A DNA stretch of 64,000 nt from CAZFYZ01 sp964523735. GTDB lineage: Bacteria > Armatimonadota > UBA5829. The DNA lies in contig CAZFYZ010000005.1 in NCBI GenBank assembly GCA_964523735.1, positions 10,608 to 74,607 on the forward strand. Direction: 5' to 3'. How positions within the stretch are numbered: position 1 is the stretch's first letter; each line of letters starts with the position of its first letter. Under the pieces are notes generated by a model. It had not been told where the DNA came from and did no database searches. It saw only the letters and a list, made by a program, of their open reading frames with translations. Below are positions 33,031-40,621 of the stretch, in pieces. The position numbers were made by a program, and so were the translations under genes.

Positions 33031-33912
33031 ATGCGTTTGATAAGCATCCTGATCGCTGCAGCGATTCTGGCTTGTTGTGCCGGAGCAGTGGCTGCGGCGG
33101 ACAGAGAGGTCTTCATATATCGTGGCACTGCACTCAACGAGAGCGGCATAGCCGCAGGCGGTTGGGGGAGCGGTAAGGCGACTGAATCCGCAGACACGAC
33201 TAAGGTGCTTACCGGCAACAAGTCGATAAGGATCACCACACAGAGCTTGTATGCAGGCGCTCGGATAGACTTCGCCCAGCCGGTTGCGCTCTACACCGAA
33301 GGGATCGAGTCAACCCGTTATGTGCTTTTCGCGTTCATGTTCGATGCGGTCGAGACAGTAAATCCTGCCGCGGATGTCTACTCGTATGAGGTCGAGCCCT
33401 ATACGATCCCCAAAGTGGACATGCTGCGATTCGTCTTCGTTTCGGATACGGGCGTTCAGGTCGAGGTGACCGAACCGACCAACCCCCTCGACCCGGACGA
33501 TAACTGGTGCCGCGTATCGGTTCCGCTGGCAAAGTTCAGGGGCTTGGGCGTTGACAAGGAGTTCCGGCTGAAGCGCCTGCTTATCTTCTCGAGTCTGGCG
33601 ACGACCTTCTACCTGGGCGAAATCAAGCTGGTGACTGACGATACCCCCATCGAGGTAGACTCCCTGTCGGATCAGACAGTGGCGGTGATGGACGACCTTT
33701 TCTTCCAGACAAAGGTGAACGGTGGAGTGAGTTCGCTCAAGTATTCCTGGGATTACGACTCGTCGAACGGCTTGCAGGATGAAGCCACCACCACTGTAGG
33801 CCGGATCACTTATACCAAGGGTGGGGACTACACGGTGACCCTGACCGTCAGCGATGCGGACAACATCAAGGCGCCTGTGTCGGTCAAGGCCAAGATCACC
33901 GTGAACGACTAG
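33031..33912 (+). CDS. Secreted protein with C-terminal PKD domain
   Basis: This is a 293-residue exported protein. The signal peptide is about residues 1-22 (ISILIAAAILACCAGAVAA). The middle is a beta-rich domain of the carbohydrate-binding jelly-roll type (VLTGNKSIRITTQSLYAGARIDFAQP, RLKRLLIFSSLATTFYLGEIKL). Residues about 210-293 form a PKD-like domain (SYSWDYDSSN-like KYSWDYDSSNGLQDEATTT, YTKGGDYTVTLTVSDADN). A surface or extracellular binding role is plausible, but the ligand is unknown. It has a good Shine-Dalgarno (GGAGG, 8-9 bases). Confidence 0.75.
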   Translation: MRLISILIAAAILACCAGAVAAADREVFIYRGTALNESGIAAGGWGSGKATESADTTKVLTGNKSIRITTQSLYAGARIDFAQPVALYTEGIESTRYVLFAFMFDAVETVNPAADVYSYEVEPYTIPKVDMLRFVFVSDTGVQVEVTEPTNPLDPDDNWCRVSVPLAKFRGLGVDKEFRLKRLLIFSSLATTFYLGEIKLVTDDTPIEVDSLSDQTVAVMDDLFFQTKVNGGVSSLKYSWDYDSSNGLQDEATTTVGRITYTKGGDYTVTLTVSDADNIKAPVSVKAKITVND

Positions 33913-33932
33913 GCAGGGGCTCCCTTTTCGCC

Positions 33933-34808
33933 TTGATAGTTGGTCTTCTAACATCATTGCGGCCGAAGCAGTGGACCAAAAACCTGCTGCTCTTCGCCGG
34001 CTACATATTTACTGTTGAGCAGAACCACCCGCCGGAGATTCTTCTGAGGGTGGTATTTGCTTTTGGCCTCTTCTGCGCCATTTCCGGCGCCACCTACATC
34101 CTCAACGATGCCGCCGACGCCGAGCGCGACCGCAAGCACCCACGCAAGTGCAGAAGACCGATCGCCAGCGGACGCATCTCCGTCAAGGCCGCCCTCACGT
34201 TTGCATGTCTGCTAATCGGCGGATCGCTCTGGGGCGCATTCCACCTCGACTTCAGCTTCGGTGTGCTGGCGTCTGCCTATTTTGCCTTGACCGTTGCCTA
34301 TTCGATGAGCCTGAAACACCTGGTCATCGTGGACATCCTCGTGGTGGCTGCGGGATTCGTGATAAGGGCAGCCGCGGGGGCTGTTGTGATCGATGTGACC
34401 ATCTCGCCATGGCTTCTGGTCTGCACCACGCTTCTGGCGTTGTTCATCAGTCTCGCGAAGCGCAGGGCGGAAGTCATTGCACTCGCAGATGGCAGCTCAG
34501 AACACCGCAAGACTCTGGCTGACTACAGCGTGCCGATGCTGGACCAGATGCTGACGGTCAGCGGATCGGCGTGTCTGATGGGTTACTTCCTCTACACGTT
34601 CTCCCCGAGGGTGGACGGGTCCTCGCATCCGATGGCGATGATGGCGACCATCCCGTTCGTCATCTACGGCCTCTTCCGCTACCTCTTCCTGATACACAAC
34701 AATCCGGAAGGCGGGGGCAGCCCGGAACAGCTTTTACTCGAGGACAAGCCACTGCTTCTGAACGTCATTCTCTACGTGATCGCGGCGATGGTGGCGCTGA
34801 AGGCGTGA
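33933..34808 (+). CDS. UbiA-family prenyltransferase, decaprenyl-phosphate phosphoribosyltransferase type
   Basis: This is a membrane prenyltransferase of the UbiA superfamily. The first Asp-rich motif is N-D-x2-D-x3-D-x2-HPxKxxRPIASG (NDAADAERDRKHPRKCRRPIASG, about residues 52-74), typical of the subgroup that transfers phosphoribose to decaprenyl phosphate. Eight or so membrane spans are visible. The start is a TTG at 33933; there is no clear Shine-Dalgarno. In mycobacteria such enzymes feed arabinan synthesis, but the role here is unknown. Confidence 0.85.
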   Translation: MIVGLLTSLRPKQWTKNLLLFAGYIFTVEQNHPPEILLRVVFAFGLFCAISGATYILNDAADAERDRKHPRKCRRPIASGRISVKAALTFACLLIGGSLWGAFHLDFSFGVLASAYFALTVAYSMSLKHLVIVDILVVAAGFVIRAAAGAVVIDVTISPWLLVCTTLLALFISLAKRRAEVIALADGSSEHRKTLADYSVPMLDQMLTVSGSACLMGYFLYTFSPRVDGSSHPMAMMATIPFVIYGLFRYLFLIHNNPEGGGSPEQLLLEDKPLLLNVILYVIAAMVALKA

Positions 34809-34820
34809 GGCAAAGCGCTT

Positions 34821-34870
34821 AAATGCAGAACAGCACAACCGCCTGCGGACGATTGTGCTGTTCTGCATTT
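34821..34870. terminator. Strong hairpin between the prenyltransferase gene and the tRNA genes
   Basis: A perfect 18-bp stem, 34821-34838 with 34853-34870, has a 14-base loop. The stem starts with AAA and ends in TTT, so it can act as a terminator in both directions for the + strand prenyltransferase gene and the - strand tRNA genes. Confidence 0.85.
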
Positions 34871-34874
34871 ACAT

Positions 34875-34960
34875 TGGGGCGAGAAATGGGATTCGAACCC
34901 ACGACCTCCAGGGCNNNNNNNNNNACAACCTGGCGCTCTAACCGACTGAGCTACTCCCGC
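34875..34960 (-). tRNA. tRNA-Asp (GUC) probable, anticodon base lost in a gap
   Basis: On the minus strand the 5' half reads GCGGGAG (acceptor), TA, a D arm with AGTCGGTTA, and the anticodon stem CCAGG followed by TTGT. The 3' half gives GC-CCTGG, AGGTC, the T arm GTGGG-TTCGAAT-CCCAT, the acceptor TTCTCGC, discriminator C and an encoded CCA. The gap of 10 N (34915-34924) falls between T35 and the base before G37. A normal 7-base loop needs only one base there. The anticodon is GU?, so Asp, Asn, His or Tyr; the arms and the TTGT.GC loop fit Asp best. Confidence 0.85.
34915..34924. other. Assembly gap (10 N) inside a tRNA anticodon loop
   Basis: Ten N lie between the two halves of the tRNA anticodon loop. 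The tRNA geometry says about one real base is missing, so the length of the gap is a placeholder. Confidence 0.9.
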
Positions 34961-34967
34961 CACGCCT

Positions 34968-35008
34968 TAGCGTCTAACTTCTGATCCTTAACGTCCAGTC
35001 TCTGGACG
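34968..35008. repeat. Short degenerate array and hairpin between tRNA genes
   Basis: CGTCCAG-TCT-CTGGACG forms a 7-bp stem at 34992-35008. The bases before it (GTCTAAC TTCTGAT CCTTAAC GTCCAGT) can be read as weak heptamers. This is a candidate member of the array family, less clear than the others. Confidence 0.4.
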
Positions 35009-35010
35009 GG

Positions 35011-35086
35011 TGGCGCCCCCTGCCCGATTCGAACGGGCGGCCTACTGCTTAGAAGGCAGTTGCTCTATCCCCTGAGCTAAGGGGGC
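35011..35086 (-). tRNA. tRNA-Arg (UCU)
   Basis: On the minus strand the 76-base gene folds as a standard cloverleaf: acceptor GCCCCCT with AGGGGGC, discriminator G, encoded CCA; D arm with AGGGGATA; anticodon stem ACTGC/GCAGT with loop CTTCTAA, so the anticodon is TCT (AGA codon); T arm GCCCG-TTCGAAT-CGGGC. Confidence 0.95.
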
Positions 35087-35760
35087 CAACAAACAGCGTC
35101 TCTAGAACCATCTGCCCCAGGCTAGTGCATCGACCGCTTCTCAGGTCGCCGTCGAGTTAGCTGCTCTCGGAACAGTGAGATCCCCAATGAGTTAGTTGCT
35201 CTACGGCTGTATGGGGCAACTAAGATACTACCACAATCAGGGCTCGAAGGTCAACGCGTTATGAGGCCGTTTCTGGGCCGCCAAGGCGTGTACGGAGCGC
35301 ACTGCAGCAAGCGCAGCCTGTTCGCAGACCAGGCGCTTGCGCATTTCGCCGGCGTCGAGCGGCGGGCAGACGAGCGCAACCCTGACAGTTGGCCAGAATG
35401 CCATTGACAATCTCGACTATCGCACGTATACTTCAAATACAGTCCCGTACAAGGGTTCTGCAGCACTCGGCAGTGTCGCTGGTGCGCCCCCCAGCATAGA
35501 CGCAGGGGAACGCGGTCAGTGCTTTGATCGCAAAATCTCGTTCGCGCAGGTACCTGCGTAGTAGGAGAGCACCGTGCGTAGCGACAATGGCCGTCGCCGT
35601 CTGTGTTCCAGTTGTAGGAATGTACTGGAATGCACCCATCGCCTCGATTCTTACCGGTCCGTCACGCAGTATGAGGAATACCCGCCTGATACCACCCTCT
35701 CCCCTACCTTATTGAGCCAGAAGCCTGTGCGAGCGGCCGATTCGGAGGACCGCAGCACTG
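35087..35760. other. Intergenic stretch with possible gene relic
   Basis: No intact gene is recognised in 674 bp. On the minus strand a frame near 35437-35730 reads RIEAMGAFQYIPTTGTQTATAIVATHGALLLRRYLRERDFAIKAL, which looks protein-like. A second, in another frame (35237-35404), reads MAFWPTVRVALVCPPLDAGEMRKRLV. Together they may be a decayed gene with a frameshift. I cannot name the family. Two direct repeats GAGTTAG(C/T)TGCTCT lie at 35154-35167 and 35189-35202. Confidence 0.35.
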
Positions 35761-36687
35761 ATGACCCATGATCAGTTGACCAAGCAGCGTTCGGCCGCGC
35801 CTCAGGCCGAAGATCTGGACATCCAAGACATTGCGAGAATCGTGGACACGCATGGCGGTGGACGCTCAACGCTCATGGCCGTCCTCGGGGAGATCCAGGC
35901 GAAGTACCGTTACCTTCCTCAAGATGCTTTGAGGATCGTGGCGGAGCGGATCCGCGTGCCCCTGGTGGATGTGTATGCCGCCGCTACCTTCTATCACTCG
36001 TTCAGCCTGAAACCAAAGGGCAAACACATAGTACTCTGCTGCCAAGGCACGGCGTGCCACGTCCGCGGAGGTTCTGGAATCGCGGAGGAACTCCAACGCC
36101 AGTTGGGCGTCGCTCCCGGCGAGACAACGCCGGACAAGCAGTTCACCTTTGAGACCGTCAACTGCCTCGGGGCCTGTGCGCTCGGGCCTGTGGTCGTAGT
36201 GGATGGACGGTATTACCCGAAGGTTAGAAGGTCGCAAGTGAGCCAGATCCTGAAAGACACGGCGGCCGGTTCGACGGAGGCCCGTGCGGCGCTCGACGGT
36301 CGCCTTATTCCCCTGGACGCGAGCTGTCCACATTGCGGCCGCAATCTTATGGACGAGTCGCGTTGCCTTGATGGCCGGGCCTCCATTCGATTGAGCTTCA
36401 GCGCGAACGGCTATCGCGGCAGGGTATCGCTCTCCTCTCTCTACGGCAGCAGCAGGCTCGAGATGGAGCCGGACAGAGCGATCGTCAGCGCAATAGAGTT
36501 GTCCTGTCCCCACTGCACGAGGCCTCTAGCCGGACACTGGGAGTGCCCAGAGTGCGGTGTCCCAATGGCAGTTGTCAGTGTTCGCGGCGGCGGGGAAGCC
36601 CATTTCTGTCCCAGGCGGGAGTGCAGTGGCCGTTTCTTAGATCTGGAAGGGCGTCAGCTGCCGAACGCAGTCAATGGCGGGAGGTAG
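35761..36687 (+). CDS. NuoE-like [2Fe-2S] subunit fused to zinc ribbons
   Basis: The N-terminal 165 residues are a thioredoxin-fold [2Fe-2S] subunit like NuoE, HydC or HndA, with the cluster ligands C-x4-C at 94/99 (CQGTACH) and C-x3-C at 135/139 (CLGACALGP). It passes electrons with the NuoF-like partner encoded next. Unusually, about 140 further residues follow with several zinc-ribbon knuckles (CPHCGRNL, CPHCTRPLAGHWECPECGVPM, FCPRRECSGRF), which plain NuoE proteins lack. It starts a four-gene operon; AUG at 35761, no clear Shine-Dalgarno. The role of the ribbon extension is unknown. Confidence 0.88.
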   Translation: MTHDQLTKQRSAAPQAEDLDIQDIARIVDTHGGGRSTLMAVLGEIQAKYRYLPQDALRIVAERIRVPLVDVYAAATFYHSFSLKPKGKHIVLCCQGTACHVRGGSGIAEELQRQLGVAPGETTPDKQFTFETVNCLGACALGPVVVVDGRYYPKVRRSQVSQILKDTAAGSTEARAALDGRLIPLDASCPHCGRNLMDESRCLDGRASIRLSFSANGYRGRVSLSSLYGSSRLEMEPDRAIVSAIELSCPHCTRPLAGHWECPECGVPMAVVSVRGGGEAHFCPRRECSGRFLDLEGRQLPNAVNGGR

Positions 36688-36691
36688 GACG

Positions 36692-39600
36692 ATGCCATCG
36701 CTGAATTCTGTGGATGGGCTTGAACAACTCCGGCAGACGCTCTCGAACGAGGACCGAAGGCCTCTTGTCATCATCTGCGGCGGGACGGCCTGCCAGGCCA
36801 GCGGGTGCAACGTCAACATAAGGGCTGCTAAGAAGCACATCCTCGACAACAATCTGCACGAACGGGTCGCTCTTCGGATCACCGGCTGCCACGGCTTCTG
36901 CGAAATGGGGCCTTTCGCGTTGACGGAGCCCCAGAACGCTTTCTATGCCCGAATATCTACCCCGGATATTCCGCGCATTATTGACGCGGCTGTGTCTGGA
37001 GAGTACATTGACGAGCTTCTGTACACGGATCCCGGCACCGGCCAGGTATACCGCAACCACAATGAGATACCGTTCTTCAGGTACCAGCGGCGCATCATAC
37101 TGGGCCTCAACCAACGCATAGACCCGATCCGGATCAAGGACTACATCAGGCAAGGCGGCTACAGGGCCCTTCAGATCGTGCTGACGAATGGAGATCCCGA
37201 CTGGGTCGTGAGAGAGGTCAAGTCGTCCGGGTTGCGCGGCCGCGGCGGGGCAGGCTTCCCGACCGGCCTCAAATGGGAGATGTTGGCAGCACAGCGAAAC
37301 GGCTCAGGCAAATTCCTTGTCTGTAATGCCGACGAGGGCGACCCGGGCGCCTACATGGACCGCAGTGTGCTGGAGGGTAACCCCCATAGCATCATAGAGG
37401 GCATGGTGATCGGGGCTTTCGGCACGGGTTCGACTGAAGGAATAGTCTACGTTCGCAACGAGTACCCAGTAGCGATCAAGCATTTGACAATCGCGCTCAA
37501 CCAGGCGCGAAAGCTGGGTCTCCTCGGCAAGAACATTCTCGGGACCGGATTCGGTTTCGACATACGCATTGTGAAGGGAGCCGGAGCATTTGTCTGCGGC
37601 GAGGAGACGGCCCTCATCAGGTCGATCGAAGGAAAGGCGGGCGAGCCGCGTCAGAGACCGCCCTTCCCCGTTCAGCAGGGAATCGATCGCAAGCCCACGG
37701 CGATAAACAACGTGGAAACATGGGCGAACATCCCCCTGGTGTTTGGACTGGGGGCGGCGGAGTTCGCAAAGATCGGCACCGAGGGTAACTCCGGCACCAA
37801 GATATTCAGCCTGGTGGGCAAGATCAGGAATACCGGCCTGGTCGAGGTGCCCATGGGCACTACGATCGACACGATTGTCAACGACATCGGCGGCGGACCA
37901 TCCGATAAGGCCAGGATCAAGGCGATCCAGACCGGCGGGCCATCGGGCGGCTGCATCCCTGCCAAGCACTTCCACCTGAACGTGGACTACGACAGCCTGG
38001 CCAAAGCGGGCTCCATAATGGGATCCGGCGGCATGATCGTCATGGACGAGAACACATGCATGGTCGATGTCGCCAAGTACTTCATGAACTTCCTTAAGGG
38101 TGAGTCGTGCGGTAAGTGTCTGACCTGTCGTAAGGGCATCCAGCGCATGCACGAGATCCTCGAGGACATCTCTGCTGGCCGGGCGACGATGGAGGACCTC
38201 GACCTGCTCGAGGAGCTTGCCCTGGTGGTCAAAGACACCACCATGTGCGGACTCGGCCAGACGGCCTCCAATCCGGTCCTGAGCACGCTGCGCTACTACC
38301 GCGATGAATACGAGCGGCACATAGTCCAGAAGAAGTGCGACGCTTTCGTCTGCAAGGATCTCGTCGGCGCGCCATGTCAGTCGGCCTGCCCGGTGGGGAC
38401 CCAGGTCTGGCGCTATGTGGCTCACCTGAGGCGAGGCGAGTTTGAGGATGCCTACCGCGCGATCAGGGAGGCGAATCCGTTCCCTTCGGTCTGCGGCCGA
38501 GTGTGCCACCATCCCTGTGAGGATCGCTGCCGCGCGGGCCAGTCGGGCCAGGAGGCGGTGGCCGTGCGGGCGCTTAAGCGATTCGTCACCGAACAGGTTG
38601 GTCCGGAGGCATATGCCCCACGGAGACCGGACAAGGCCAGGTGCGCCGGGCGCAAGGTCGCCGTGGTGGGTGCGGGCCCTGCCGGACTCACGGCGGCGAG
38701 CTTACTATCGCTGGAGGGATGCGAGGTCACCGTTTTCGAGGCCGAGGCTGAGCCGGGAGGCCTGCTGCTGTCCGGGATACCGGAGTTCAGGCTGCCTCAC
38801 GACGTTGTTAGGAAAGAGATACAGGCGCTGATTGATGACGGTGTCACCATCAGGTGCAATACTGCTCTCGGTCGGGACATTACCGTCGACGGCCTGTTCA
38901 AAGATGGCTTTGATGCCGTGTTCATTGGCATCGGCGCCCACAAGGACCGCAGGCTCGATCTCGATGGCGAGGACGTTGCAGGGGTCTACCCAGCCCTCGC
39001 GTACCTGAAGAGTTTCAACCTGCACGGCCGGAGTGAGGCCAAGGGGCGTGTTGGGATTATCGGTGGAGGCAACTGCGCCGTAGACGCGGCCAGAATCGCT
39101 GTTCGGCAAGAGGGCGTGACGAGCGTCACCATCATCTACCGCCGCACTCGCCACGAGATGCCGGCGTTCGAGGAAGAGATAGACGCCGCTATCGAGGAAG
39201 GCGTCTTGCTCGAAACGTTGGTGTCCCCTGTGAAGATAAGCACGGCCGCAAAGCGCGCCCCGCTGGAAGAAGAAGTGGAGGCGGCAGTAGAGGAAGGTGT
39301 CTCAATCGAGGCTCTTGCCACACCCGTACGCATCCACTCCAGCGGCGGACGGTTGACCGGAATCGAGTGCGTCAGGAATGTGCTGGGCGATGTCGACTCC
39401 AGCGGGCGCCGTAGGCCCGTTCCTCTAGCGGGAAGCGAGTTCACTATCCCGCTTGATACTCTGATCGTGGCCATCGGTGAGGAGACTGACGCGGACTCCC
39501 TCTGCGACACTGTGCGCCTCACGAGCTGGGGAGCCGTGGAAGCTGATTCCGAGGGCGTGTGCGCCAGCCAGCCCGGCGTGTTCGCGGGCGGGGACGCAAT

Positions 39601-39925
39601 GCGCGGGCCCAACACCGTGATCAACGCCATCGCCGACGGCAAGAGGACCGCCGGCGCCATCATCCGATATCTGACCGGTGAGCCCACTCCGAAGACTCTG
39701 GAAGCTAATCTGCCTCGTCACTACATAGAGCCGATGGAGAAAGGCGATCAGGAGGCCGAAGAGGTGCCAAGAGCTATCCCACAGGTGATCCCCGTGGAAG
39801 AGAGAAGACACAGCTTCTGTGAAGTCGAGCGGGCGCTCACCCGCGACGAAGCGGTGCGAGAAGCGGGCAGATGCCTCAGGTGCGACCTGGAGTTCACATC
39901 ACCTGATGTTCGGGGAGGAGACTGA
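36692..39925 (+). CDS. NuoF-GltD fusion: NADH-dehydrogenase flavoprotein joined to an FAD/NADPH module
   Basis: This protein has over 1070 residues and four parts. (1) N-terminal thioredoxin-like [2Fe-2S] domain (CGGTACQASGC, CHGFCEMGP). (2) NuoF-type NADH/FMN domain (GRGGAGFPTGLKW near residue 185, NADEGDPGAYMDR, GGPSGGCIP). (3) [4Fe-4S] C-x2-C-x2-C (CGKCLTC near 475) with a distal CGLGQ. (4) A GltD-like half with cysteine-rich Fer4 region (CKDLVGAPCQSACP, CGRVCHHPCEDRC), FAD motif VAVVGAGPAGLTAA near 660 and NAD(P) motif GIIGGGNCAVDAAR near 790. It may take NADH and NADPH electrons, as bifurcating enzymes do. The ATG at 36692 has GGGAGGT 6 bases upstream; an ATG at 36674 overlaps the previous gene. 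A 32-residue segment is tandemly duplicated near residues 830-880. Confidence 0.88.
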   Translation: MPSLNSVDGLEQLRQTLSNEDRRPLVIICGGTACQASGCNVNIRAAKKHILDNNLHERVALRITGCHGFCEMGPFALTEPQNAFYARISTPDIPRIIDAAVSGEYIDELLYTDPGTGQVYRNHNEIPFFRYQRRIILGLNQRIDPIRIKDYIRQGGYRALQIVLTNGDPDWVVREVKSSGLRGRGGAGFPTGLKWEMLAAQRNGSGKFLVCNADEGDPGAYMDRSVLEGNPHSIIEGMVIGAFGTGSTEGIVYVRNEYPVAIKHLTIALNQARKLGLLGKNILGTGFGFDIRIVKGAGAFVCGEETALIRSIEGKAGEPRQRPPFPVQQGIDRKPTAINNVETWANIPLVFGLGAAEFAKIGTEGNSGTKIFSLVGKIRNTGLVEVPMGTTIDTIVNDIGGGPSDKARIKAIQTGGPSGGCIPAKHFHLNVDYDSLAKAGSIMGSGGMIVMDENTCMVDVAKYFMNFLKGESCGKCLTCRKGIQRMHEILEDISAGRATMEDLDLLEELALVVKDTTMCGLGQTASNPVLSTLRYYRDEYERHIVQKKCDAFVCKDLVGAPCQSACPVGTQVWRYVAHLRRGEFEDAYRAIREANPFPSVCGRVCHHPCEDRCRAGQSGQEAVAVRALKRFVTEQVGPEAYAPRRPDKARCAGRKVAVVGAGPAGLTAASLLSLEGCEVTVFEAEAEPGGLLLSGIPEFRLPHDVVRKEIQALIDDGVTIRCNTALGRDITVDGLFKDGFDAVFIGIGAHKDRRLDLDGEDVAGVYPALAYLKSFNLHGRSEAKGRVGIIGGGNCAVDAARIAVRQEGVTSVTIIYRRTRHEMPAFEEEIDAAIEEGVLLETLVSPVKISTAAKRAPLEEEVEAAVEEGVSIEALATPVRIHSSGGRLTGIECVRNVLGDVDSSGRRRPVPLAGSEFTIPLDTLIVAIGEETDADSLCDTVRLTSWGAVEADSEGVCASQPGVFAGGDAMRGPNTVINAIADGKRTAGAIIRYLTGEPTPKTLEANLPRHYIEPMEKGDQEAEEVPRAIPQVIPVEERRHSFCEVERALTRDEAVREAGRCLRCDLEFTSPDVRGGD

Positions 39926-40620
39926 TGATCAACCTCACCATCAATGGCGTTCCAGTCTCTGTTGAGGACGGCTCCACACTTCTGGAGGCGGCGCAGTTTC
40001 TTGGTTTCCCCATCCCTACGCTGTGCCATTACGAGGGCCTTACCCCCTACGGCGCTTGCCGGCTGTGCGTAGTCGAGATTGGCGAAGGACCCAAAGCCAG
40101 GCTGGTTTCATCGTGCACATATCCTGCGCAGGAGGGTCTCAAGGTTAGGACCAGTTCGGCGCGGGTCGTCAGAGCACGGAAGATGGTCATCGAGCTTCTG
40201 CTGGCAAGTTGCCCGCAGTCCAAGGAGATCCAGGACCTGGCCTCGTCGCTTGAGGTTCGGCAGCAGCGCTTCAGGCAGGAGCACGAGGACTGCATAATGT
40301 GCGGGCGATGCGTGCGTATGTGCAAGGAGCAGATGATGGCGAACGCAATCGGTTTTCGTGGGCGTGGAGAGACCCGCACCATCGGAACGCCATTCGACAT
40401 CAGCTCCGACGTGTGTAGGCAGTGCGGCGGATGCATGTATGTCTGCCCCGCGTGTCAACTAAGATGCACCTATGCGGAGCCGGACAAGGCTATCTGCGGC
40501 GGATGTGCTAACCTCAGCCCGCCGTGCGTTGAGAAAGACCAGTTTGACGACATGATGTGCTACATGAAGCCCTGCGTGGCGTGCGAGATCGTAAAGGACC
40601 CGGAGAGGAGCAAGACGTAA
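39925..40620 (+). CDS. NuoG-like ferredoxin subunit with [2Fe-2S] and two [4Fe-4S] clusters
   Basis: This 231-residue subunit has a plant-type [2Fe-2S] domain with cysteines 34, 45, 48 and 64 (C-x10-C-x2-C-x15-C), and two [4Fe-4S] sites (CIMCGRCVRMC and CRQCGGCMYVCPACQLRC). It resembles the N terminus of NuoG/HydA but is short: it has no hydrogenase H-cluster or molybdopterin domain, and the His-Cys subdomain motif is absent. A further cysteine set lies near the end (CGGCANLSPPCVEK, CYMKPCVACE). The start overlaps the upstream stop by one base. It probably links the flavoprotein to the GltB-like subunit. Confidence 0.85.
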   Translation: MINLTINGVPVSVEDGSTLLEAAQFLGFPIPTLCHYEGLTPYGACRLCVVEIGEGPKARLVSSCTYPAQEGLKVRTSSARVVRARKMVIELLLASCPQSKEIQDLASSLEVRQQRFRQEHEDCIMCGRCVRMCKEQMMANAIGFRGRGETRTIGTPFDISSDVCRQCGGCMYVCPACQLRCTYAEPDKAICGGCANLSPPCVEKDQFDDMMCYMKPCVACEIVKDPERSKT

Positions 40621-40621
40621 A

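Noticed and set aside
35337..35771. Several frames of 60-75 codons on the + strand before the NuoE-like gene
   Set aside because: They overlap one another in different registers, are rich in Arg and Ser, and lack signals. The minus strand is the more protein-like one and is listed as a relic.
37304..38512. A 402-codon open frame on the minus strand
   Set aside because: It is antisense to the NuoF part of the fusion protein, whose motifs are clear.
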